This document shows positions 43,886-55,332 of a stretch of DNA of 64,000 bases, piece by piece (within the stretch, counting starts at the first letter, position 1; the number at the start of each line of letters is the position of its first letter). Under the pieces are notes generated by a model. That model saw only the letters and a list, made by a program, of their open reading frames with translations, was not told where the DNA came from and did no database searches. Position numbers and translations under genes: made by a program. The stretch covers positions 133,810,951-133,874,950 of the forward strand of contig CM041292.1 in the NCBI GenBank assembly GCA_023052935.1. Direction: 5' to 3'. Source of the stretch: Piezodorus guildinii. Its lineage: Eukaryota; Arthropoda; Insecta; Hemiptera; Pentatomidae.

Positions 43886-45435
43886 TTAATGAAAGAAGTT
43901 TATTAAATATACAATTAATATACAAATAATAGCACAAAAAACAAATACAGATTACCGTAAATCATGGTCCCGTGCTGCAGAACACACCTTCTCCTAATTT
44001 AAAAATATAAAAAAGTCCCCCTGAAAATAGACTCCAAAATGAAATCGGTAGAGGAGAGAGGAGTGATTGCGGGAGATCAAAAGAAAGGCTGTAGTATGAG
44101 CCTTAAGGACTGAGTAAGTAGGAAGAGGGTAACCGTGCCCAGGCTGGGAGAAAGAAGGCAGAGCAGTAAATGAGACAGAGGCCTTCTGTAACGAGTACCG
44201 CCTGATCAAAGCCAGCCGCGACACACACGGAATATTGATGCTGCAAAAAAAAACCTGCGCCACCTCCGCACGGCTCTCCGCTTTCTGGGGGATAGATGAA
44301 TTACACCGTCAATACATCGGAAGGGGAAGTGGAGGGGGAGTGTGACACTCAACATCTGGCCCGCATTTCACACGAGATACCCTGCCCGTCCAACTCAAAC
44401 AAGGGCTCGCGAACAAACAACGCTAACGGAAGTGCTTAAGAGCGAACGTGAAGAGAGTCCACAAAATATATCCGAAAAGCGACAATGACCCTTTCTGGAC
44501 CTTCTGCAGAAAGAGTTTAAAATAAAAACAGAAAAAAAAACTTTTCAGGACGAGCGCCTGCAATACATTGTCTGACATAGCATTACATAGATCGGTTCCA
44601 CTGTTGATCAAGGAGGTAGTATTTAACTAAACCAAATTCATTAATAAAACATATAATATAATTTTTGTTTATTTTGACACCTAATTTAAGGTAAGCTACA
44701 AATATGCCCACCAAGGAAATCCAAGTTTGGAGCATAAAGTGCAGACGAAACATAAATTTATTGATATTGATAGCAACCAACACGATATGTTTAGAATTGG
44801 TTGAAAGAATGTCTGAATAATTATTGAAATAAAATTAAAGTAATGCCATGCGCGTGCTCGACCATACAACAAAGACATTCTCCGGTAGTGTAACGGTTGA
44901 AAGGAAGACTTTGGAACGGGTAGACATAAATAAAGAAAAAAAAAAAAAATGATCAAACATTGTTTTAACCTTGTTGAAGATACACTAAGATATTGATATT
45001 GTTATATTGAAATTTTTTATTTAAAAAAATGGCAATAGCTATAAAATGAAAGTCAGAGTTGAATCGTAAAATAACCCGAGTTGTATCTCTTTTTAGCTTT
45101 ATAATTTACTTAATTTACCTCAGGGAAGTAAGGTATACGAGCATAATAATTTCATTTGCCGATGTCGTTTCTTGTTGTTACTTTGTTTCATTAAAATGTA
45201 TGACAAGTAAACTACTTTAATTTCCGCGTATTTCTTTAAATTACGAATATAAACTTTCTATAAATATGCAAATCACTTAATAAACTGCATCAGAAAACAT
45301 GTTTCATAATCTTACGTTATCCTGTTTCCTAAAACTGTATACTGGATAAATGATAATACTGAAATAATATGAAATTATGCAATATGAAGATCTAAAACCT
45401 GCAAAACTATAATAGCATAGAATTGCGATAAATAC
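43886..45435. other. KDM1A downstream intron or flank; unassigned GC-richer segment
   Basis: A segment at about 44030-44460 is less AT-rich but encodes nothing recognised. I searched it for the next KDM1A exon (expected EHTIRNYPATVHG) and did not find it. Confidence 0.45.
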
Positions 45436-45765
45436 CTGCGAAGAATAGCCGGGGTAATACTTGCTGGCCGGGGCTGGGTGGGACCGGGAACACCGGAGCA
45501 GCCAGGACGTCGTAATCACTCCCAGATGCACCGACCGCGACGAAAGAGTATGATCCTCTGGCCCAGGGGTCCACCCTCCACCTGGTGACCACCGTCTCCT
45601 TCGGCTGAGGGACGTTGTTAGAGCCGAAGATTCCCTTTAGCACGGCAAGGCATCGGCCAACGATGACATCATCACTCACGTTCTCCATGATGGCTGCAGC
45701 CTCCCCTGCGACCAGCGCTAGCAGCACCGGCGATTTGTAAATGTTCCAGAACAGGAAAAGTTCTC
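45436..45765 (-). CDS. KDM1A: KDM1A/LSD1 histone demethylase, exon encoding part of the amine-oxidase domain
   Basis: A 330-nt exon bounded by TTTTAG| and |GTATTT. It reads [20 protein letters not shown], then [20 protein letters not shown] and later [20 protein letters not shown] and PRLFFAG, which is the conserved LSD1 sequence of the C-terminal FAD-dependent amine-oxidase lobe. LSD1 removes methyl groups from mono- and dimethyl H3K4 in the nucleus, with CoREST. The exon joins 51888-52124 in phase (G|GA, Gly). It ends phase 1 before a codon expected to start the conserved GEHTIRNYPAT block, whose exon was not found. The frame is intact and strongly conserved, so the gene looks functional. 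Drosophila orthologue: Su(var)3-3. Confidence 0.93.
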
Positions 45766-45959
45766 CTAAAATCAGAAAAACATATCATTACATTAAAATC
45801 GGTAGTGTACATATTGAATATGAATTATTTCTCTCAACATAAGAGGGAAAAAGTGAGATTTTGGAAGACATTTGTGCTTCTTTTACAACCTTACCACGGT
45901 TGTTAAAACCAATATATGTTGACAACTAAGTTTTTCCGACCTCGGTAGAATAATTTGGA

Positions 45960-46590
45960 CTTTGTGTATGACAATATTTTTTCTAAACTCCTTAGTTTTC
46001 CAACGATTTATTACAGATATATATTCCTGCTCGTATCTTACAAAAATATAATTGCTCTTTTCTACTTTAGTCGGTTATCAAATTCGTTCAACTTGTATAT
46101 TTAGCTGGGGGGTTTTTAATGCTAACCAGATGATATGTTTTATTTTTTCCAATCTACAAAATTGACGGTACTTTGAAGGTAGAAAATTTAAACTATCGCC
46201 ATTTAAGCCCTGTCAGACTATTTCAACCAGAATGAAACCTACATCATAATAAAGCCCATTAAAGTCTACATAGATATAGAGATTTTAATCAATCACTTTG
46301 GAGGAAATCTTGAAAAGCTGTAAAATGCATGGTATAACGTGGTTATTCCCGTTCGCTGATTTTGTTTAAAAAATTGCTGTAACATCTCGGGCGTATACTT
46401 GTCTCAAATAAAAAAATTAAGTTTCGTATAAAGTTTTCGTTTTCGTGCCAGGCTTACCACACACGGAAACGGACACACGCCTTTTGGCGAGACTTGGTTA
46501 TTTGGTCTCAGGAGACCCTAAAACGTGTATTTTCTTTAAAAACTAGAGCTAGAAAATTTTTAAAATCGCAATACTTTCTCTTACTATATG
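45960..46590 (-). repeat. ~950-bp AT-rich dispersed repeat, copy d (truncated)
   Basis: Same orientation as copy c. Blocks shared in order include TTAGTTTTCCAACG, CATTTAAGCCCTGTCAGAC, ATCTCGGGCGTATA and GGTTATTTGG-CTCAGG, ending CTTACTATATG. The GTGCGGGC end is missing. It lies in the KDM1A intron. Confidence 0.8.
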
Positions 46591-47202
46591 TTTTATTCAT
46601 AGGCGAGTAAATATACCATAAATGTGCAAACAATTTCTAAAAGAGATTAACGTATGCTGATATTGAGTACTGATTTAATTAAACAAATATAAAGAGCAAA
46701 CAATAGAAATAATTACCAGATTTATTCATATTAATATTATTTAATTTATTTACAATTTTGTAATGGGTGATTTACCATGCATAAACGAATTAAAGTAAAA
46801 GTCGAAACAGATAGACAGAAAGAGTTAAGAATTTCTTTCTTTTTTTCTGTGGGTATTGATTTACCACCAGATAACGTATCTTGCTGATTGAAATTCTATT
46901 CCAATGGTAGGTAAATATCTAACCTAAAGCCTCGATAGATTAAGGTCTCAGAACACAAGTGAAATATCCTGAGTTGCCTTGGAATCGCTTTGTAACATAC
47001 AAATACGACTATAAGGAGGTGGAGTACACAGAGAGCCTGTTCAAGGAGGCACTGTTCCATTATTGACTCAAGAACTCGCTGAGTGTGAGAGAGACTATTG
47101 TACTTTCATGTTCCACCCCAGCTAAGTAAGGTTTAGATTATACTCGTAGCAAAAGGAGGGTACCAGAGTTAGTACTGATAGTAAACATTGATAGTAGTTA
47201 AC
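46591..47202. other. AT-rich KDM1A intron sequence
   Basis: No repeat or RNA recognised. Confidence 0.5.
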
Positions 47203-47215
47203 ATAGATTAGTTTA

Positions 47216-47357
47216 TTGTGGATATATCAGTTTCCACTCACCTACCAGATGCCCTGATGATGACCCACAATGGGGGTCGAAACGTTGGCAAACAATAAAA
47301 TAGTTGAAACTATTCAGTTGTTTCATTTAATGACCGCCACCCGGACTAATTCCTTCA
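47216..47357 (+). mobile_element. Penelope-terminus-like retroposon with 13-bp target duplication
   Basis: A 142-bp insert bounded by ATAGATTAGTTTA at 47203-47215 and 47358-47370. It contains CTGATGA (47254-47260), a GACCC/GGGTC stem, GAAACG (47279-47284) and AATAAAATAG. Its ends match the inverted-pair copy at 19734-20015. The core resembles the hammerhead-type ribozyme reported in Penelope-like element termini. Confidence 0.75.
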
Positions 47358-47370
47358 ATAGATTAGTTTA

Positions 47371-48155
47371 AGTAAGATTAGGCTTGTCACGATAAAACAT
47401 GTATTCAATTGTGCATTAGATATAATAATTGTGGGAATTTGTATTAGAATAAAAGGATAGAGACAAATCCTGATTCTAAGGTATTCAAGTTAAAATGTAA
47501 GAATATACAATTGGTCAAGAATAACGGACAATAATATCTATAAGGACGTCATTAAGAACAACTAAAAGCTATCCATAATTCGCCACATATATTTTTAAAA
47601 GAATCATAAATTTTGGCTAGAAAAATATAACACATGATGTACGTAGTTCTATTGAGCGGATTAAATACGAGGGCGATTTAAGAAATCAGCTAAAAAGAGG
47701 TTCCCTCAAAAGTGATTAGACCCGTGTCACATTATGGCGAGTGTATTCCTATGAGATCAGAATTAAATTAATCAGACATTTCCTCCTACACAACTTCCAA
47801 AGAGTTTGTTCAATATTAGCACAATAAGGAAGTTTGGGTATTAGACTTGTACCGAGATCTAAATGGAGAATGTTCTGTTAACTGCTTATTCTATGTAATC
47901 ACTTTTATAATACAGGAGTAGAGAACAATAAAATTTGAATGATATCACACTGTTGATGGGCATTTACACATTCAAGGTAGTTAAAGATACATAACGATAA
48001 TTTTAAAATTACTGAGTATAATCCAACGGTTTGGATAGTAACTTTATCCTAATATATAAAGAGGTTAACACAGATCTTCGTTCTCGATTAATGCTAGGTA
48101 GGTTCTCTAGCATTGTGTCTTCTGAACAACGTTTTGAATCACAGTTACAATAAAA
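47371..48155. other. AT-rich KDM1A intron sequence
   Basis: No repeat or RNA recognised. Confidence 0.5.
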
Positions 48156-49240
48156 TGATTCATTCATATTCTATTCAGTCGGCACTACAACCTCATGTCG
48201 AGTCTTGGCCTCGTGCACCAGCCTCCATCAATTGTTTATATCCAGTGCAGCCGCCATCCAGCTCCTCACTTGCAACATGGACCTGGTATCACTTTATGGA
48301 GCCACACCATCACTTAATCGAAGTCGAGGCCTTCCTCGAAGTCTTGTTCCACAAACTACCTCAGTTACAGTTTTTTTTTTAAAATATCGTTCTCAGCAAT
48401 GCGTGCGAACTGCCCAGCCTTAAAATTTTTGAGGTTCATGACATTAACCATTTGTGGTTCCTCAAATAAATCTTTGAGCTCCTGGTTTGACCGAAGTTTC
48501 CATACTTGGTCAATCTTTACGGCTCCTATGTTTTTAGGCAGAATCTTTTTTTCAAAAACTATTAACAACTCGCCTGTTTGAGAGAGTCCATTTCCCTAAG
48601 CTATAAAGGAGTATTGACCGGAAACTGGTTTTATACAATAGGATATTATTTTCTGGTTGAAACATGGCTCCTAAAATATGGACTGAGGCCACAATAACAA
48701 CATTTAACACACATGACTTTTCGCTTAATTTAAGCATCCACACTGTTATCTTGTGTCATAAGGGATCAGAGATAAATAAATTCTGATACCTTTATGATTG
48801 CGAATTCTCCAATGGTACCCTTTCGCCAGGTCTGGGTTTTTCGACCGTCACCATAAACTAGGTTTTTGCAAAGTTGACTTTAAGACCTATTTTTCTTGCT
48901 GCTTCAGCTAGTTTCAAGAATCCATCAGATTGTCTGCCAAGAGCGTTCGCGATGTCGATATCATCGGCACAAGAAAAAAGTTACATAGTCCCACTGATAC
49001 TGATTCGCCCACTTGTATACCGTAATCTCTAATAGAATTCTCCAAATCTAAATCAAAGAGAAAACATGCCTATGCATCCTCCTACCTCAGGACTTTCCCA
49101 AAAGTGAAATCCGCAGATCTTCTTAAAATTTCCCCAAATTGCTCAATACACCTATCATATATCTCACGGTTAGTCTATCATTCTGATAAGCTTTACTAAC
49201 TAAAACTTACTCATTATAAAAAATGCATTTCACTCGAACT
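48156..49240 (-). pseudogene. RTE-like non-LTR relic in the KDM1A intron
   Basis: Minus-strand fragments read CADDIDIANALGRQSDGFLK and AEAARKIGLKVNFAKT near 48870-48980 (the YADD-equivalent region), then the C-terminal GRPRLR and SWMAAALDINN-WRLVHEAKT block near 48200-48340. Stops and frameshifts are frequent. The order and motifs match RTE-like reverse transcriptases. Confidence 0.7.
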
Positions 49241-49254
49241 AATATATAAATTTA

Positions 49255-49374
<120 letters not shown>

Positions 49375-49917
49375 CTTATAAAAGATTACGTAGGTTAAAG
49401 TATTAATCGGGTACTTTTTGATTTAACATGGTGCAACAGGTACCAAAAAAAACTCGGGTAAGCCGATTAATTAATGACTAGGTAACAAAAGGATCTCTAA
49501 ATATAGCCTTTTCAACGGAACTCAATAGTAATGCCAAGTTAAGTGGGCAAATTCTCATATGTCTGATGGAGCATGTAATGTATCTCAATTTCCTTATCTA
49601 ACTTTGATATTTAGTTTGATAAACTATTAAATAACAACATTACTGACGGTAAATATTATAGTAAAGTGTTAAAAACCTAATAACTATCGATTTCGTCGTG
49701 AATCACAGTTGCGTGTCGTCCTCTAGCAGCTTCAAATACCAGACATGTTTTGTTTTTTTCATTCGATGGAATAGAACCGTCTATATTTTCTATATTGTTA
49801 CACCAAATACAACAAACAATGTACAACAAAGAAAAAGAATAATAAACAATACAGAGCAATAAGAATCAAAATTTCACTAGTATATACACACACACACACA
49901 TATATAAATATATATAT

Positions 49918-50098
49918 GGAGACCCTCTTGGGGTTGACCCAGCCCTATATATTCTGTGCCCAAAATAATTGGGGAAAACCCTGCCGGCTGAACGCGATTA
50001 AGGACTAATCACCTCATTGCACTGCCGTTGGCCTAGAAAGAGTACGAATCTCTATATGTACTGAGCCCAAGAACCTTCATGGGTTGTAGTGGTATAGG
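49918..50098 (+). mobile_element. tRNA-type SINE, 5'-truncated copy C
   Basis: Plus-strand match to the SINE at 34619-34913 from GGAGACCC to the 3' end GGGTTGTAGTGGTATAGG. The tRNA-like head is missing. It lies in the KDM1A intron, flanked by CA/TA simple repeats. Confidence 0.85.
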
Positions 50099-51887
50099 AT
50101 CATATATATATATATACACATATAGAACCAGTTCTCACTGAAAAGATAAGTTCGGTGCTTGCATAGTAAAATAAAAATGATATTAAATAAGGTGCGAATG
50201 AAAATACCTTGAAAACACTTCTGGAAATAATTAACGATTACAATAAATCATAATAATAATAATAATTCTTTAATTATTCTGAGACAAGTCCCTTCAGAAT
50301 AACATAACAGGAAATAAAAAGGTGTACTTAAGACTAGAGTCTTAGAGCTAAATAATAGTATAACAGAATTAAACTAATAACATGAATAAATAAAATAACT
50401 TAAAAGCTAAAATATAATAAGAAGCTACAAACCAGAAGAATAAATGTATGTTGACATGAAAACAAAAAATAATATATAATAAAATATATTAATATAAAAC
50501 TAATGGTTTTTATTGTTAATTTTATTTACCTTTTTTAACGCAAATCTGAATTATTTTTTAAACAGTTGAATTTGTTTATTTTTAAATAAAAATCATTTTC
50601 AGTTCTTCACATAACAATTTTTAAAAGAGGCCAAGAATGACGGTTGTAAAACATTGTATGAGACCTTCAGGCTAATATGAAAATTTAATTTGCCTTATTA
50701 CATAGTAAAAGTGATTGCGCAAAAAGATCACGGTTCAAAATTTAAAATGGGAAGTACCGTGTCGTAACGAACTGGTTATCAGCCATAACTGTTTTCATAT
50801 GCAATAAGGAAAAATTGTGATACATTGGATAAGGAAATGAAAAAAGATCTCAATGTACTTTTAGGTTGGAGGAGAGGGGGGGATGCCATAAATCTAATAC
50901 ACTAATTTGGCCCAAGTCTCCCGCAGATCCCCAGCACCACATCCCATATACCCTCCTTTTCCTTCTACAGCCAGTGTTTAGTTTTATTAATTTATTAGCG
51001 TCTTCCTCCTTTATGATACAAAATTCATATTTTCACCCGACTGACTTAGCGATATTACCTAAGGGAAATCCTCAGCCATTCTAGAAAATAAGGGGTAATA
51101 AAAACACGAGGAAGGGAACTCATACCCACACCACTCCCTCCAGACCTTCCCCACAAACCACTATTTTCTTCCTCGTTTCCCCTCATCTTCAGGCAAGTTT
51201 TTTTTTTTTTTGTCATTTCATTTTGAATTAAGCTGTATACAAGGTCACGGGGGAATTGAGCAAGTGAGTCAAGTAAAGGGATGGATCTATCCCTTTTATT
51301 ATTTTTTTTTTCTGTATGTTAAGGTAATTCTATTACATTTTCTTAACTATAGTCAGTAATATAATAGTGGTAGAACTAACGAAGGCGATTATAAAGAAAA
51401 AGTTCCCAAAGAAAAAATATAACTAAAAATTGTCAATTTTATAGAGATTACTTAACACCTACAAATTAATGTGATTGTTAGACTGAATTACAGTGACAGT
51501 AATTGAAAAAAAAATACCAATAACTTGATTGATTTGAGTGATGGTACATTACATGACTTCAAAATACTTTCTTTTTGAATAATTAATTTTTTTCTTATTA
51601 ACATTATGTTATATTTCCATTCATGCCAATAAAAAATATTTAATAATAATTTCCATTTATTTCCAATATTTTACTTATAAACTAATTATTCATTAATTAA
51701 TAATTATAAGTCATTATAATTATTCACCATATTGAATCAGCGTCAATTCAAGGGAAAAAGGATGGTGGTTAATATTTTTACATCGTCCTCTTACCTACAC
51801 ATGTATTTAAGGCAACACTATTTTCAACTGGAAAAAAATAAATAATTACCTAATAAAAATAAATAAATTAATAAAAAAGAGGATTAC
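50099..51887. other. AT-rich KDM1A intron sequence
   Basis: A pyrimidine-rich, less AT-rich segment at 50865-51200 is unassigned. No exon recognised. Confidence 0.5.
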
Positions 51888-52124
51888 CTCTGCTTGCAGT
51901 TGTGCTTCCAACATGACCAAATAGGTTGGAGGCAGGATCCCAAAACTGTTTCTCGAAGCAAAGGACAACTTTGTTTAAGTTGCCAAATCCCAATCTCTGG
52001 ATGGCGGACTGTTTCCAGTCAGGCAGTGGTGGGCAGAACTGGACAGTGTTGGGTGCGGTCTGGGTGCTCGGAGAGACCGACTGCTTGAGTACACCCAGCG
52101 GGAGGGTACACAGCACCACGTCAC
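51888..52124 (-). CDS. KDM1A: KDM1A/LSD1 histone demethylase, upstream exon of the pair
   Basis: A 237-nt exon bounded by TTACAG| and |GTAATC. It reads [19 protein letters not shown] then [20 protein letters not shown] and [20 protein letters not shown], ending [12 protein letters not shown]. This is near-identical in pattern to the LSD1 amine-oxidase domain. The Lys in GFGNLNKVV corresponds to the FAD-proximal lysine essential in human LSD1 (K661 in human numbering, as I recall it). Entry phase: two bases GT complete a codon from an upstream exon that would lie above 52124; none was recognised before the window ends. It splices in phase to 45436-45765. Confidence 0.93.
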
Positions 52125-52815
52125 CTGTAAGGAACGAATAAAGAGATAAATGCATTAAACTGATTTTCTTAAATTTGAATTAACATGGATAATAATAAAT
52201 TAAAATTATTTATAATAAATGAAGTAATAGATCCTTCTTTTTAATCTGATTGATACATTAATTTGTTCTTTAAAAAAAAGTATAGTATAGAACTTATTCA
52301 AGCCTATTACTAGCTTTTTTAAAAAGTGCTTTTGATGATTTTCATCATACTGATTACAGTGATATTTATGACAATTCTAATGATTATTTATGAATTTTTT
52401 AAAAAGTTATTGAGGCCTTTTTGCTGAATAATAATTATTTTTAATGAAGAATGTAGTATAGCAATAAAATCGCATTGATATACTACTCTCTTACATATTA
52501 GAATAAAAAGGCTCTATTTTTAACTTCACCACTTTATTTTAATACACAACTTTTCAGCTGATTCGTCATCTTCAATTGCTTATTTCGAACTTCACCCTCT
52601 TTCTTAAAAAGTAATAATTATACACCAAGAAGGCATCAATAACTATGAAAGACTTGTAAACAAAAAATCCCATCATACTCCACATTATAATTAGAATTTT
52701 AAAAATCTTCCAAATATCCTTTCTCACTTTTGTAGTATATTGATAATTATGTCCAGTAAGGTGGTAAAATAACGATAATACATAATATAGGTAATAATAA
52801 TTTTTTATTACTATC
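52125..52815. other. AT-rich KDM1A intron sequence
   Basis: No upstream KDM1A exon or repeat recognised. Confidence 0.5.
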
Positions 52816-53107
52816 TGGGAGTACTAAATTGGTTAGGAGCATTACTTTAATGATAATATAGCTTATTTAAACACATCGGCAGATAATCTAAATTTAAATA
52901 CGAATAACCCATTGAATAATTTGGTTTACAATACAATTCTGAAAGCATTATGGAATAAAATTATAAATCGAATTAAAATATATATTTTAGGAATTGGTGC
53001 ACCAGCTCGCCTGTTTCTTATCTACTGTTTTTATTTCCAAAATATTAAATATGTCATACCTATACTAAGGGCAATTATATTTGGAAACCTAACCTAAATT
53101 TGTTAGA
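52816..53107 (+). repeat. 292-bp duplicated flank, copy 1 (before the Jockey element)
   Basis: Identical at all but three positions (all within the first ~50 bp) to 58276-58567 beyond the gap. It ends TTTGTTAGA, after which copy 1 enters the Jockey 5'UTR and copy 2 continues into single-copy flank. Confidence 0.95.
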
Positions 53108-53714
53108 GAGTTTCAAGTGTCATGGCTGCGAGTACAGTTCACTATAAGTATAGCTCTGTCTTTCTTACCTTCTCATCACTGTGTTATCGCATGAACATCG
53201 TTCAAACTTTGTGAATCGTGAGTTGTTATACTATTACACACATTACCGATCACAGAAAGCGAGGTGAGTGGCGTTTTGTTCAATAAGCAATCATAGACTA
53301 GTGACCGCTTGGGCTAGAGATAAGGGCCAGGCTTGCCTGCTAATCCTTCTCTAGTGTTGACAAGGTCTCGGTCAGGACTGTTGTTCAACGACCTAATCAG
53401 ACAATATTTATAAACATTATTTTTCTCCCTCAATGAGTTTTTAAATTTATTTTCCTCGAAGACTTTTATTTATTTATTTTTTCATTAACTTAGAAATGTT
53501 TGCTTTGTTTCTTTTAAATAGTATATGTATATAATATTGTAAATAGTTTAGTTTTAAGATCTTTAAGGTTAATTTTCTTTTAATTAGTAATTTTTTTTCT
53601 AATAATTATATATAGATATATAACTTCTTTATTTTCTATCTGTTTCATTTATTTATCTAGATACATATATATGTTGTTATTTTTATATATTTTTTTTTCT
53701 TAATTAATTAAGCC

Positions 53715-55332
53715 ATGGATCTAGATAAGACTCCATCTTGTGACGACTCGGAGGAGGAGACTCCCTTTTCTGAGATAAGCGAGTCAGACTCACAGTATTT
53801 AAAGCCACGGACTCTACAGAAACGCCAGAGAAAGAACACTAACTCGGCTGGTAACTCGCCAAATAAAAAAAAAAATAAAGCGGCTAAGACAAAACAGCCA
53901 ACACCACCTAAAACTCGCAGTACCACTGCAGCCAACCTAAATGAGTCAACGGCGCCATCTTTACCCGGACCGTCTTCAACCGCACATTCAAAATCACCAG
54001 CTTCTACCTCTAGCACTTCTGCTAACGCCATCAATAAAAACCAGCTCCCGGAACAAGGATTTTCTGACCCGGAACCACCTCCAATATTTGTATCAAATAT
54101 AAATAATTTCCTCTCGTTCGGCAAAGAAATTTCTGATCTCATAGGCCCGTCAAACTTTCAATGTTTTTCAAGAATAAATGATATAAAAATAAATACCACC
54201 AATAAGGAGAGCTATAAAAAACTTATCACTTATTTAAATAATAAAAATTTTGACTTCCACTGCTACCAGTTAAAACAAGATAAACCATACAGAGTAGTTC
54301 TGAGAGGACTCCACTCATCCACTCCTACTGAAGCCATCAAATGCGGCCTAGAAGAAATTGGCCATAATGTTAGGAATATCTCATGTGTAACACACCCCAA
54401 AGAAAAATATGCTTTGCCCTTGTTTTTCGTGGATCTGGAGCCAGCCAAGAATAACACGGAGATATTTCAAGTTAGACGGCTAGTATATTCGACCGTTCGG
54501 TTTGAAGAGCCTAGACAAAAGACAATTATCGTACAGTGCACCACACACGAAGTCCTACTGCTATCACCCTGCTAGATGTGTTAAATGTGCCGGGCCACAT
54601 GCCTCTGACACATGCCTTAAACCCCCTAATGAGACTGCAAAGTGCGCACTTTGTGGTGAAGGCCATCCGGCTAGCTATAGGGGCTGTAGTGTATACAAAA
54701 ATCTTCTTAAGCAGAGGACACACCACCTAGCGGAATTACGAGTGGAGCAGAATATTCGCACGCAGGTGCCTGATTTGGACAATTTGAATAACTACCCAGA
54801 AATTCAAAAACAAAAAGGTACCATCGCCCAGCAGCCAACTACAACAACTGCAGTCAGGGAAACTACAGAGCACTCAAAAAAACATCTCTCCGAGATCATC
54901 AAGCATCAACAGCCACAAAGACAGGCGCCTCCTAAATCCCTAACCAAGCCTCCTTCCTCCCATCCTAACCTGCAACCTGTACACCGATCCGTTCCTCCCC
55001 ATACACCCTTACGTGTAAAACTGCCTCCTGAACATCCTCCCCAAATACCATTTCCTTCAGTTCAACCAAGTCAAATAAACCCCTCGCCTCAAGTACCTCA
55101 GCGGACTGAACATCATCGTACTCCACGGCGAGTCCAGCCCCAAGCCAACGATCCGGACCATACAAATCATCCTGCACAAGTCTCTTACCCACATCCGTAT
55201 CCCTACCAAGACCCTTCCAACATATGCTCCATTCTCCAGTCTTTTCTTTCAGACCTTAGGAATACTATTCAACCACTAATCACCCTTCTAACTAGAATCC
55301 TTACCCAAATCCCATTCAATCTCCCACGATGA
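53715..55332 (+). pseudogene. Jockey family-1 ORF1 (Gag-like), frameshifted in the first zinc knuckle
   Basis: Frame 1 (53715-54575) has a charged N-terminus and the conserved region PPPIFVSNINNF to FVDLEPAKNN, the PRE_C2HC-type domain of Jockey Gag. At about 54535, within the first zinc knuckle (VQC), bases are missing compared with family 2 and the frame shifts. Frame 2 continues with HTKSYCYHPARCVKC, a second and third knuckle (CALCGEGH) and a Pro-rich tail to the TGA at 55330. The product binds RNA in active elements; this copy cannot make it whole. The ORF1 stop overlaps the ORF2 start as ATGA. Confidence 0.9.

Noticed and set aside
43994..44263. 89-codon minus-strand open frame in a GC-richer segment
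   Set aside because: No family motif, and it is not the missing KDM1A exon (no EHTIRNYPAT-like sequence in any frame).
53708..54142. 144-codon minus-strand open frame opposite Jockey ORF1
   Set aside because: It is antisense to the well-supported ORF1 and has no recognisable domain.
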